A stretch of DNA of 64,000 bases from JAFCUW01 sp049898325 (GTDB taxonomy: Bacteria; Pseudomonadota; Gammaproteobacteria; Burkholderiales; Burkholderiaceae_D). The position numbers and the translations under genes were made by a program. The notes beneath the pieces were generated by a model that did no database searches, was not told the DNA's origin, and was given only the letters and a program-made list of their open reading frames with translations. Every line of letters begins with the position of its first letter. Within the stretch, counting starts at the first letter, position 1. Location of the stretch: contig NZ_JAFCXL010000022.1 in NCBI RefSeq assembly GCF_049898325.1, positions 1 to 64,000 on the forward strand. Reading direction: 5' to 3'. Of the stretch, positions 10,751 to 19,210 are shown one piece after another.

Positions 10751-11941
10751 TTAGCGACTCAATAATAGTTGACGCACAGTGGCGCCGGCCACCCGCGCCG
10801 CCGACACACTGCCGCCGATCAGCGCGGCCAGCAGCGCCATGCCGACGGCGATGCTGGCGTGGCGCAGGTTGACCGTGTAGGCGAACACCACCTGGGTCAA
10901 CGCATCCTGGTTGATGGTGTTGGCGCTGCGCCCGTCGAACACCAGCCACGCGCACAGCCAGCCCAGCAAGGCGCCGGCGCCCGTCAGCGTCAGGCCTTCG
11001 ATCAGCACGGCGCAGGTAATGGCGCCGGGGCTATAGCCGATCGCCCGCAGCACGCCGATCTGAAAGCGCCGCAAATCGGCCAGGAAGGCCATGAAGTTAT
11101 ACGTGTTCATGCAGGCGCCGGCCAGCATCACCAGGCCGATCAGCGAGGTAATGTGGCCGATGATCCTGGGGAACTGGCTGCCGTTGCGGGCGTAGTACTC
11201 GGGTTCCGGCAAGGCCGTCGCGTGCAGGCTGGCGTCGCGCGCGATGCGGGCCCGGTAGGCGGCGCGGGCGCCATCGCCGTCGATGCGCAGCAGGATCGAC
11301 TGGTAACCGCCCAGCCGCAGGGTGTTTTGCACCACGGCCGCATCGGCCCAGATTTCCGACTCGTGGACGTCGCCACTGGCAAACACGCCGGCAATTTTCC
11401 AGGCCACGCCCTGGATCGCCAACTGGTCGCCGACGCCGCCGTGGGCCAGGCGGGGGGCAATCGCCTTGCCGACCACGATCTCGCGCGTGCCGGGGGCGAA
11501 CATGGCGCCGGCGACCAGGCGAAACGCAGGGCGCAGCGGCGCGCCCATCGGACCGACCCCACGCACGCCGACCGAGATGGGCGGCGCGCCCGCGGCGGCG
11601 TCGAGGTTGTTGACGGAATAGAATTCCGCCGACGCCATGGCGCCGCCGGCACCACGCTGCACCAGCGGATCGTTCTGCAACGCGGCCGCCTCGAGCGGCG
11701 CGATGTAGCTGGTCGACTCGCTGCTGGCGCCGTGGCGCAGCACCACCAGCTGGTCGCCGTGGCCGGTCTGCGCCAGCGTCCTGGCAAAGCCGTCGCGCAA
11801 GGCCAGCAGCCAGCACAGCACGAACACCGACACCCCCACCCCTGCCATCAGCACCAGGTACAGGCGCAGATTGGCGCGCGCGCCGCTGGCAAAGGTGCGC
11901 AGCAGGGTCCACCATTGATACGGCTTCGTGCGCCCGCTCAT
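10751..11941 (-). CDS. FtsX/MacB-type ABC permease
   Basis: A 396-aa permease. It has one transmembrane helix near residues 25-47, a large extracytoplasmic domain (about 50-265), then three C-terminal helices including the FtsX-domain core (FMAFLADLRRFQIGVLRAIG, TLTGAGALLGWLCAWLVF, and a final span near 365-385). The start overlaps the end of the preceding permease gene by ATGA. With its sister permease and the LolD-like ATPase it should form a heterodimeric type VII ABC system. The substrate is probably the modified peptide; this is inference from location. Confidence 0.85.
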   Translation of the reverse strand: MSGRTKPYQWWTLLRTFASGARANLRLYLVLMAGVGVSVFVLCWLLALRDGFARTLAQTGHGDQLVVLRHGASSESTSYIAPLEAAALQNDPLVQRGAGGAMASAEFYSVNNLDAAAGAPPISVGVRGVGPMGAPLRPAFRLVAGAMFAPGTREIVVGKAIAPRLAHGGVGDQLAIQGVAWKIAGVFASGDVHESEIWADAAVVQNTLRLGGYQSILLRIDGDGARAAYRARIARDASLHATALPEPEYYARNGSQFPRIIGHITSLIGLVMLAGACMNTYNFMAFLADLRRFQIGVLRAIGYSPGAITCAVLIEGLTLTGAGALLGWLCAWLVFDGRSANTINQDALTQVVFAYTVNLRHASIAVGMALLAALIGGSVSAARVAGATVRQLLLSR

Positions 11942-13107
11942 ACCGCCCCCCGTTCGCCATCGAGTTGTTCGACCCCGGGCAGGCGGGCCGCCGCCATCAG
12001 CGTGGCCGCCAGCGCCAGTGCCAGCGCCAGCGCGGCGCCGCGCGCAAAGGTCGACAGCGGCAAGGCCACCGCCGGCACCAGCGAGGCCAGTTGTTCACGA
12101 ATCAAAGGCAGCAGCAGGGCCGCCAGGCCGATACCGGTCACGGCGGCGCCAACGCACAGAAGGCTGGCGCCGGCCGCCATGTACAGGCATAGCCGCCAGC
12201 GCTCGAAGCCGAGCGCTGACAGGATGGCAAAATCGGTCCGTTGGGCGTGCCGGTTCTGGATGAAATGGAGCAGCATGGCCAGCCCGAAGGTGCCCATGAC
12301 AAGCAGCGAGACGGCCGCGCCGAAGCGGCCGATGTCGCCCAACTGGTGCGTCATGCGGTTGCTGAACGTGCGTTCGCTGACACTGCGGGTGGGATCGGCC
12401 TTGACGGCGAAGCCGGCGTCGATGGCGGCGGCCACCTGCTCGGCGTCGGCGCTGGCGGCGATCTTGACGAGGTACCAGCCGACCAGGTTGCGCGCGTAGG
12501 GCAGTTCGGCGCCAAAATAGCGACGGTCGATCAGCATCGCTTCGGCATCGGCGCCACCGCCACCGGAGAGGTCGACGTCGAACACGCCGGCGATGCGAAA
12601 TTCCCAGCGTTCGTCGCCGCCCCGGTGCGGCCACAGGGGGCTGTTGACGACCACCACGTCGCCCGTGCGCCAGCCGAAGCGCTGCGCCAGCCGGCGCCCG
12701 ACCAGCACGCCATTGCCGCCGTCGAGAAACGCCGCCCGCTCGCTGGCCGGTAGCGCGAAGCCGGGATGTGCCGCAAGCTCGCTGCGGGGGTCGACGATGT
12801 ACTGGGTAAAGCTGAACTGGGGTTCGCGGTACCAGCCGCCGAACCACTGGCGCGGCGCCACCGCGTCCACCTGCGGCAGCCTGGCCAGCTCGCCCTGGTA
12901 CGACAGCGGCAAGGACTTCGACAGCGAATGGCGATGGGTGACCACCAGGCGCGCGTCGTCGCCGCTGTGGATGCCGCCGCGCATGCCGGTGTCGATGGCG
13001 CTGGCCACGCCCAGCAGCAGGAACGCCAGGCACACCGTCATGCCGAAGGCCAGCGCCCTGGCGCCGGCGCCGTTGGCCAGCCGCCAGGCCAGGGCCAGCC
13101 GCGTCAT
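11938..13107 (-). CDS. FtsX/MacB-type ABC permease
   Basis: A 389-aa permease with the same plan as its neighbour: an N-terminal helix (ALAFGMTVCLAFLLLGVASA, about residues 17-36), a long periplasmic domain, and three C-terminal helices around LLVMGTFGLAMLLHFIQN, MAAGASLLCVGAAVTGIGLA and the final ALALALALAATLMAA. The tail DFAILSALGFERWRL is the cytoplasmic coupling loop usual in FtsX domains. The start codon overlaps the ABC-2 gene stop (ATGA). The two permeases are clearly diverged, pointing to a heterodimer rather than a recent copy. Confidence 0.85.
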   Translation of the reverse strand: MTRLALAWRLANGAGARALAFGMTVCLAFLLLGVASAIDTGMRGGIHSGDDARLVVTHRHSLSKSLPLSYQGELARLPQVDAVAPRQWFGGWYREPQFSFTQYIVDPRSELAAHPGFALPASERAAFLDGGNGVLVGRRLAQRFGWRTGDVVVVNSPLWPHRGGDERWEFRIAGVFDVDLSGGGGADAEAMLIDRRYFGAELPYARNLVGWYLVKIAASADAEQVAAAIDAGFAVKADPTRSVSERTFSNRMTHQLGDIGRFGAAVSLLVMGTFGLAMLLHFIQNRHAQRTDFAILSALGFERWRLCLYMAAGASLLCVGAAVTGIGLAALLLPLIREQLASLVPAVALPLSTFARGAALALALALAATLMAAARLPGVEQLDGERGAV

Positions 13108-13868
13108 GCCGCCTCCGCGCGCGGGTGGCCAGGCAGCCAGCCGCAAAAGATGCGCCAGAGGGCGACGCCGGCCAGCAGCAACCAGGCCCACAGCGCCAGC
13201 GCGTTGAACATCCAGTCGCCCGTTTGAATCAGGCCGGCGCCCATCAGCCCCAGGTTGCCGAGGCGATAAGTGGGCGTGAAGGCGCCGATGTCCTGCAACA
13301 GCGGATGCAAGGCGCCCAGCGGAAACCACAGGCCGCCGAAAAACGCCAGCGGCAGGAACAGCACGTTGGCCATCACCGCCGCAGCGGTCTGCTCGAGCAG
13401 CAGGCCGATCGCCAGGCCGATGCTGGAAAAGAGCAAGGACGCGAGCAGGTTGACGGCCACCAGCAACGCCCAGTTCAGGGGCGCCAGGACGACCCCGGCG
13501 CAGGAGGCGGCGAACATGATGGGCAAGGTCGACGCCAGCGTCAGCAGCGCAGCATAGCCGAGCTTACCGGCGATGAACACGGTGGCCGGCAGCGGCGAAG
13601 CGCGGCGCAGGTCGATCCACGCCATCGTGCGGTCGGCGGCGAGGGCCGTGCCCAGGCCGAACAGGGCGGGGGCCATGGCGCCGAAAATGGCATAGTTCAC
13701 CATCAGCCGGGCGGCGCCGGCAACCCCGCCCGCGCCGTGCACGCCGTACACGAACAGGCAATAAAAGCCCAGCGGCGTGAGCACGGTGGGCACCAGGAAG
13801 CCTGGCGTGCGCGCGGCGATGCGCAAATCGGAGACGATCTCGTGATAGCACAGCAGCCAGGGCTTCAT
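13104..13868 (-). CDS. ABC-2 type permease
   Basis: A 254-aa integral membrane protein with about six hydrophobic segments and no soluble domain, of the ABC-2 family used for export of peptides, drugs and polysaccharides. The start MKPWLLCYHEIVSDL at 13868 overlaps the ATPase gene stop by ATGA, so the pair is translated together. Such ATPase/ABC-2 pairs in bacteriocin operons often export the product or confer self-immunity; here that role is inferred. Confidence 0.85.
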   Translation of the reverse strand: MKPWLLCYHEIVSDLRIAARTPGFLVPTVLTPLGFYCLFVYGVHGAGGVAGAARLMVNYAIFGAMAPALFGLGTALAADRTMAWIDLRRASPLPATVFIAGKLGYAALLTLASTLPIMFAASCAGVVLAPLNWALLVAVNLLASLLFSSIGLAIGLLLEQTAAAVMANVLFLPLAFFGGLWFPLGALHPLLQDIGAFTPTYRLGNLGLMGAGLIQTGDWMFNALALWAWLLLAGVALWRIFCGWLPGHPRAEAA

Positions 13869-14764
13869 CGCGCCACGCCCCAGCAGGCCGCGTTGCTTTC
13901 GGCGAGCATCGAACGGATCGCCTCGTCCAGCGGCGCCGTATTGATCTGCAATTCGCACAAGGTGGTATCGAGCCGTTTCAGGGCGTCGACGAAGGCGTCG
14001 GCGTCGCCCGTGAGCACCTCGATCTTGCGACCGATCGCGCGCGCCGAACGCACCTGCGCCAGCCGGGCGACGTCGTCGAGCAGCAGGCTGCTGGAGAAGG
14101 AAATCTTGTGGATGTTGAACCGGCGCCGCAACTGCACCGTCGAACTGTCGAGCACCGCCCTGCCCTGCTCGAGGATGAGCACGCGGTCGGCCAGCGCATC
14201 GATTTCATCCCATTTGTGCGACACCAGGATGATCGACTTGCCGCTGCGCGCGCAATGGAGCAAGGCGCGCCAGAAGCGCTCGCTCGATTGCTCATCCATG
14301 TGATTGGTCGGCTCGTCGAGGATCAGCAGGTCGCCATCGCCGCACAGGGCCAGCGCGCACTGCACGCGGCGCTTCTGGCCGCCCGACAGCTCGCCGTAAC
14401 GGCGGCGCAGCACCGCCTCCAGGCCAAGCAGCTCGGCCACGGCGCCAAGCGGCAGCGGATGCGGGTACAGGCGGCGCGTCATCTCGATCAATTCGCGCAC
14501 CTGCAACACGGCCGGCAATTCGGCGTCCTGCAGCATCGCGCCGATGCGCCGCCGCACCGGCAGCGCGCCCGGCGCCTGGCCGAACAGCGACACCGTCCCC
14601 GGCGGCGCCGCCCGCAGGCCCAGAATGGCGGCCACGAGGGTACTCTTGCCAGCGCCGTTGGCGCCCAGCACGCCAACGATCTCGCCGGCGGCCATGGCGA
14701 AATCGAGCCGGTCGAGGGCGGTCCTGGTGCCGTAGGAGATCGACAGATCGCAGATAGTGAGCAT
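13865..14764 (-). CDS. ABC transporter ATPase (ABC-2 partner)
   Basis: A 299-aa ATPase. Walker A is GANGAGKST near residue 34, the signature is ELSGGQKRRVQCALAL near 128, and Walker B is LLILDEPTNHMDEQS. The C-terminal third after about residue 215 is an accessory domain of the kind seen in bacteriocin and drug exporters. It partners the ABC-2 permease that overlaps its end. Two separate ABC systems in one RiPP operon suggest export plus immunity, with no sequence evidence for which does which. Confidence 0.9.
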   Translation of the reverse strand: MLTICDLSISYGTRTALDRLDFAMAAGEIVGVLGANGAGKSTLVAAILGLRAAPPGTVSLFGQAPGALPVRRRIGAMLQDAELPAVLQVRELIEMTRRLYPHPLPLGAVAELLGLEAVLRRRYGELSGGQKRRVQCALALCGDGDLLILDEPTNHMDEQSSERFWRALLHCARSGKSIILVSHKWDEIDALADRVLILEQGRAVLDSSTVQLRRRFNIHKISFSSSLLLDDVARLAQVRSARAIGRKIEVLTGDADAFVDALKRLDTTLCELQINTAPLDEAIRSMLAESNAACWGVAR

Positions 14765-14774
14765 GATGGCGCCG

Positions 14775-15365
14775 TTAGCGATACATGCTCAGTTCGCGCA
14801 TCTCGATCTGCAAGGCGGGCGCGCCCGGCATGCCGTCGAAATGCAGATTGACGCCGCGCAGTGCCGACGCATCCCACGCCACGGCCCGGCCCCAATAGGG
14901 ACTTTGCGCAAACGACGGAAATGGCAGCGAGATCGTCTTCCACTCTTTTTCGCTCACCACTTCACTGGCAAACTCGTTGTTGTCGGTCACGTTCGCCGAC
15001 AGCAGCTGGACCTTGAACACCGCCTCGCCGCGCACCTGCAGGCGCACTCCTTTGTACTGCCGCATGTCGACCGGTGTGCCGCCCGCCTGAAACGGCATCG
15101 ACACGCCGGCAAACGGATAGGCGAAGCGCTTGCCCAGGCGCGCGCTGATCTGCATCACGCCACCGCCCGCGGGCGCGAGCGTGATGCTTGAGTCGCCCTT
15201 GGCCCAGCGGTCGTCGTAGGTCTGCAGCGCGGCGATGTCGGCGGCTGCGAAACGGTACAGCCGATACGCCGGCGCACCGCCATCCTGGGCCTGGGCCTGG
15301 GCGAGCGACAATGTGAGCGCCACGCAAAGCAGTATTGTGGCGACGGGTCGATTGCGATAGGACAT
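14775..15365 (-). CDS. secreted CIA30/CBM11-like jelly-roll protein
   Basis: A 196-aa protein with a signal peptide (residues about 1-26, ending in AQAQAQ). The mature part looks like the CIA30/galactose-binding-like beta-sandwich: VDMRQYKGVRLQVRGE, then VVSEKEWKTISLPFPSF, then a closing IEMRELSMYR. The start at 15365 has an excellent AAGGAG site directly after the tfuA stop. Such domains bind carbohydrate or act as chaperone-like factors. An exported protein of this type is unusual inside a RiPP operon; immunity, envelope binding or peptide handling in the periplasm are possible. The fold is my recognition from pattern and is moderately secure. Confidence 0.6.
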   Translation of the reverse strand: MSYRNRPVATILLCVALTLSLAQAQAQDGGAPAYRLYRFAAADIAALQTYDDRWAKGDSSITLAPAGGGVMQISARLGKRFAYPFAGVSMPFQAGGTPVDMRQYKGVRLQVRGEAVFKVQLLSANVTDNNEFASEVVSEKEWKTISLPFPSFAQSPYWGRAVAWDASALRGVNLHFDGMPGAPALQIEMRELSMYR

Positions 15366-15375
15366 GGGATCTCCT

Positions 15376-16686
15376 TCAATGAGCGCTGTGGGTGTGGAGG
15401 TTGGCGGCGGCGTGCGCTTCGCGCGCCAGCGCTTCGAACAAGCTGCGTTCGTCGGCGAAGCCGAGACGCAGGGCATGGTGGCGGAGACCGCCGGGAACGC
15501 CCTCGAAATGGCTGGCATAGACCGCGGTCAACGCCGCCAGGGCGGCGTGCTCGCCCGCCGACGGCAGCGGGCAGGCGCGCCGCGCATCGATGGCCGCGGC
15601 CAGTTCGGCGGCCTGGCCACGCCGCCGGAACAGGATGGCGAGGCGCCGGTGCAGTTCGTCGGCCATGGTCGATTGCAGCACCTTGCGCCGCGACAGCGCC
15701 AGCGCCCAGCCATCGAACTGGCCGCGCGTGAGACCGCGCTGATCGAGCCAGGCGCGCGTCGCTTGCGGCTGCAACAGGCCATGCGAGCGGCGCAACAGTT
15801 CGATGCCGGCCTGGCGCTGGGCCTGCGTCACGGACAAACCCAGCAGGCGGGCCAGCGCGGCCTCGAGCACTTCGGTCCAGGCTTCGTGCAGCAAGGGCTG
15901 GTCGCCACCGTGGCGCAGCCGGCAATAGCCGTTGAGCAGCGCGTCGTCGGCCATCCCGCCATCGGGGCGGCGGCGGGCGACGAAGCGCCCCCACACGCCG
16001 GTGGCGGCAAAGGTGGCCGGCGCCGAGGGCGTGCGCGCGCGCCCCCCCGCGCGGGCGACCCAGCGCAGCGCCGCGAGGGCATCGCGGCGTTTCAGGTCGA
16101 AGCCGCTCTGCTGCAGGAATGCCATGGTTGGCGCCACGTCGGCACCGTGGCGTCCCAGGAAAGCGGCGACGGCGTTCCAGTCGCGCTCGCCGAAATACAG
16201 TGACTTGAGGTGCGCCGTGGCGGCCAGCGCCAGGGGCGCCGGCAGCCGGCGGGCCGCCACCGCGCACGCCAGCGCATGACGCGCGCTGACCATGGCGACT
16301 GAACAGGGGGCGAAGTCGAGCTCGGCGGGGGCGTGGAAGACCGCCACTTCATCGTCATCGCTGAGTTTGCCATCGCGGAACAGGCGAAATATTTTGCCGA
16401 CCCCGTGCATGCCGTGCCCGTGCAGCTCGGCGGCGCGCAGCGCGCCCATGCTGGCGGCGCCCACCACGCGCACGCCGCGTCCCAGCGCGTACAGCACTTC
16501 CTTGTGCCAGACCGCCGGCCCGGCCTGGAAACGGCCGTCGATCAGGCAAATGCAGGCGACCTGGCCGGATGCGGCGGCGTCGTAGATATCGCCCTGCCGC
16601 GCCGGCGCGCAGATCTGCGCGTCCGGCAGCAACGCGCGCGCCTGGCGCTGCGGCAGCGATGGTCCCAGAAAAACCCGCGTCAGCAT
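15376..16686 (-). CDS. tfuA: TfuA-like core domain protein
   Basis: A 436-aa protein whose first 130 residues are a clear TfuA core: MLTRVFLGPSLPQ at the start, IDGRFQAGPAVWHKEVLYAL at about 49-68, GAASMGALRAAELHGHGM at about 77-93, and FRDGKLSDDDEVAVFHAP at about 103-120. The remaining 300 residues are a longer helical tail than in minimal TfuA proteins. TfuA is thought to deliver sulfur, or to help YcaO make thioamides. The ATG at 16686 overlaps the protease gene stop by 7 nt and is preceded by GGGAGGG; the open frame upstream to 16995 is a shadow of the protease gene. Confidence 0.92.
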   Translation of the reverse strand: MLTRVFLGPSLPQRQARALLPDAQICAPARQGDIYDAAASGQVACICLIDGRFQAGPAVWHKEVLYALGRGVRVVGAASMGALRAAELHGHGMHGVGKIFRLFRDGKLSDDDEVAVFHAPAELDFAPCSVAMVSARHALACAVAARRLPAPLALAATAHLKSLYFGERDWNAVAAFLGRHGADVAPTMAFLQQSGFDLKRRDALAALRWVARAGGRARTPSAPATFAATGVWGRFVARRRPDGGMADDALLNGYCRLRHGGDQPLLHEAWTEVLEAALARLLGLSVTQAQRQAGIELLRRSHGLLQPQATRAWLDQRGLTRGQFDGWALALSRRKVLQSTMADELHRRLAILFRRRGQAAELAAAIDARRACPLPSAGEHAALAALTAVYASHFEGVPGGLRHHALRLGFADERSLFEALAREAHAAANLHTHSAH

Positions 16687-17885
16687 GGCGCCCTCCCGGT
16701 GTAGGTCTGGCGCGCGTCGCTGGCCGTCTGCAGCACCAGCGAGAGGGCAACCAGGCCGGCGGCGCCGAACGCGGCCACCCTGCCCCAGCCGGCGCCTGCC
16801 GCACCCATCAGCTGCATGAAAAACTGGTGGGTCCAGAGCACCATCGACAATGATGCCAGCAGGTGCAGCGCGGCGTAGCCGATCAGCGCGGCGCGCGGCA
16901 CGCCGTGCCGGCGGCCCGGCGGCAGCCAGCGCGCGCCGGGCAGCAACGCAAGCAGGGCCTGCACGGCGCGCACGCGCAACTTGCGCACGCCGCACAGTTC
17001 TTCAAGCGCGCGGTAGCCATCCATCCGCCAGAACGGAAACAGGTTGGCGCCAATGCGCACGGCCGCGCCCAGCGAAACGACCAGGCAAACCTGGTTGATC
17101 ACGCTGAAATTCTGGCTGGCGCACCACAGTAAAAAAGCCAGCGCGAAGACGATGGCGTCGAAATATACCCCCGCCAGCGCCACGGCGACGCGCTGGCGGC
17201 GCTGGGCGATCAGGTGCACGTCGTCGATGCGCACAAACGCCGCCGGCACCAGCAAATACAGCACCACCCCGGCACGTGCCTGGCGCGCGCCATACAGGCA
17301 GGCGGCGCTCAGGTGACCGAGTTCATGCCACAGGTAACTGGCCAGCAGCAGCGGCACGGTCTGGCCCCACCAGGGATAGCCGGGCAGGATCTTGAGCATG
17401 TCGACGTAGCGTGCCCCGTGCCACGCCAGCATCGCCAGCGCGGCCAGCAGCAGGCACGCCACGGGAATGCGCAGCACGCCGAACAGGGGCGCCAGCAGCG
17501 GCGTACAGCGCCTGGCCAGGCGCTCGACGGGCCACTCGCCGATCACCCAGAACAAGCGCAGCAGGTGGCGCCGCCGGCCGGCGCCGTTGGCGACCGCGAC
17601 GTGCGCGACGTCGTCGAACAGCCCGGCGGCGGCGGCCTTGGCGACCAGCGCCGCCACTTTTGGCGGCGCCGCCGCCGGCACCGCCGCGCTCAAGTCGGCC
17701 AGCGTCATGCCGGCCCGGGTCAGACGCAAAATGTCGAAAGCCTTGCGGGGAAAGCAGTACACATTGCCGTTGCGGGGGTCCCTGACCACGCACTCGTGCC
17801 TGCCCGCGCGATCGACCTGAAAACTGATTTCCAGGTCCTCGCGCAGGGCGCTCAAGGCATGCGGAACGGGCGTGGGCAGGTTCAT
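16680..17885 (-). CDS. M50-family membrane metalloprotease with RRE-like N terminus
   Basis: A 401-aa polytopic membrane protease. The zinc motif HELGH (residues 187-191, in LWHELGHLSAACLYG) and the later ligand motif ending in MDG (NLFPFWRMDGYRALEE) are intact, so it should be active. Residues about 20-95 (VVRDPRNGNVYCFPRKAF, then a Leu-rich helix pair ending AAAAGLF) resemble the PqqD/RRE winged-helix domain that binds RiPP leader peptides. It is a good candidate for removing the leader of the 54-aa precursor at the membrane. I use the second of two close ATGs (17885) because AGGA is better spaced from it. Confidence 0.85.
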   Translation of the reverse strand: MNLPTPVPHALSALREDLEISFQVDRAGRHECVVRDPRNGNVYCFPRKAFDILRLTRAGMTLADLSAAVPAAAPPKVAALVAKAAAAGLFDDVAHVAVANGAGRRRHLLRLFWVIGEWPVERLARRCTPLLAPLFGVLRIPVACLLLAALAMLAWHGARYVDMLKILPGYPWWGQTVPLLLASYLWHELGHLSAACLYGARQARAGVVLYLLVPAAFVRIDDVHLIAQRRQRVAVALAGVYFDAIVFALAFLLWCASQNFSVINQVCLVVSLGAAVRIGANLFPFWRMDGYRALEELCGVRKLRVRAVQALLALLPGARWLPPGRRHGVPRAALIGYAALHLLASLSMVLWTHQFFMQLMGAAGAGWGRVAAFGAAGLVALSLVLQTASDARQTYTGRAPC

Positions 17886-17895
17886 GGGCATCGTC

Positions 17896-19203
17896 CTAGG
17901 CCAACGGGTGCGGACAGTTGTGCGGCAGCCGTGGCGGCTGCACCGACGCGCCGAGCGCCGCGGCGGCGCTCCAGATGCGCGCGGCGCCCAGGTGGGGATA
18001 GCGGTGGTCGGCATACAGCGAGGCCAGCCCCGGCACGACCGCCTTGACCACGTGTATGCCCAGCGCTGCTATCTCGGGGCTGGCCAGCGGCACGGCGACG
18101 ATGTCGCCGGCGTGCGGACGCAAGCGCCCCAGCAGCGCGGCGAGCACGCCGCGCTGCCCGCTGGCCAGGGCCGGCACGGCGGCGGGCGCCACCAGATGCG
18201 CCGACGCGGTCATGAAGTCGAACCAGTGCGCCATCTCGGGCAGGTTGTAGAGCAGGCTGCGACAGGGAAACTCGGTGACGTTGGAAAAGTCCGCCGCCGG
18301 CCGCCAGGCCGGCGGCACCAGGTCGATCATCCCCGCCAGCTGGCCGGCGCCCTCGAGCAGCGCCTTGCGACAGGCAAATTCGATATTGGCGGCGGCTGCC
18401 ACGCCGAGCGCGCGGATGCGGCGCCCTGCGCGCCAGGCTTCGAGGACGCACATGGCCACGGGCACCTGCAAATTGTTGGTCAGATTGACGAAGGTCAGCG
18501 TGGCGGGACAGGCCGCGATCTGGCGTGCGAAGCGGGCGCTGGTGAGCGCGGCGACATCGATCGCCAGGCGCGGCAGCGCCAGCCGGTGGTGCCACATCAC
18601 CATGAAGGCATCGCGTTCGCACACTTCGAACAGGGCCCGTTCGAGCGCGCCGCGGGCGCTGCGGCCGGCGGCGGTGCCGCTCGAATTGGAACAGTACAGC
18701 CGTTCGCCCCCGTGCAGCGGCTCGAACGGCACCGCCACCCAGGCCAGCGGAATATGACGGGCGCCGCCATCGACCAGCGACCTGCCGCGAATCCAGCGTA
18801 GCGACTGGCCGCGGTCCTGTGCGACAAACGGAAAGCGTGGATCGCCGTACTGCCAGTCGGCGAACACGCCCAGCTGCTGCCCATACAAATACGTGGCATC
18901 GCGCGCCGGCCCCTGGCACGCGCGCCGCAAGGCGCCGTGGCGCAGGCAGTAGCGCTCGACCGCCTCCATCAGGGCGGCGATGCTGGCGCCATCTTCGTCG
19001 AACGCAACGCCGCCGCAGAGATCGGGGGTGGCGCCGCTGGCGGTGCGCGCGTGGCGGGCCGGCAGTGCGGTGGCGATGTGCACACCAAACGGCGTGACGG
19101 CGCCGTGACGCACGGCGAGCTCGTGGACCAGGCCAACGCGGGGCGAAACCAGCGCCGCGCGCAAGCGCTGCGCCAGTTGGCGGGGGTCCTGGTGGCGCTG
19201 CAT
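17896..19203 (-). CDS. YcaO cyclodehydratase, SagD-like (second copy)
   Basis: A 435-aa YcaO (D-protein). Its two ATP-site segments are ASIAALMEAVERYCLRHG near residue 75 and GALERALFEVCERDAFMVMW near 185. The C terminus is proline-rich (LPHNCPHPLA), as expected of azoline-forming YcaOs, which need that tail for catalysis. It uses ATP to activate backbone amides so that Cys, Ser or Thr side chains cyclise to azolines. It follows sagB with GGGAGG overlapping the sagB stop; the ATG at 19203 is the first with that site. Why two SagD-like proteins are needed is unclear; they may divide Cys from Ser/Thr sites or different core positions. Confidence 0.92.
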   Translation of the reverse strand: MQRHQDPRQLAQRLRAALVSPRVGLVHELAVRHGAVTPFGVHIATALPARHARTASGATPDLCGGVAFDEDGASIAALMEAVERYCLRHGALRRACQGPARDATYLYGQQLGVFADWQYGDPRFPFVAQDRGQSLRWIRGRSLVDGGARHIPLAWVAVPFEPLHGGERLYCSNSSGTAAGRSARGALERALFEVCERDAFMVMWHHRLALPRLAIDVAALTSARFARQIAACPATLTFVNLTNNLQVPVAMCVLEAWRAGRRIRALGVAAAANIEFACRKALLEGAGQLAGMIDLVPPAWRPAADFSNVTEFPCRSLLYNLPEMAHWFDFMTASAHLVAPAAVPALASGQRGVLAALLGRLRPHAGDIVAVPLASPEIAALGIHVVKAVVPGLASLYADHRYPHLGAARIWSAAAALGASVQPPRLPHNCPHPLA

Positions 19204-19210
19204 GTCGATG

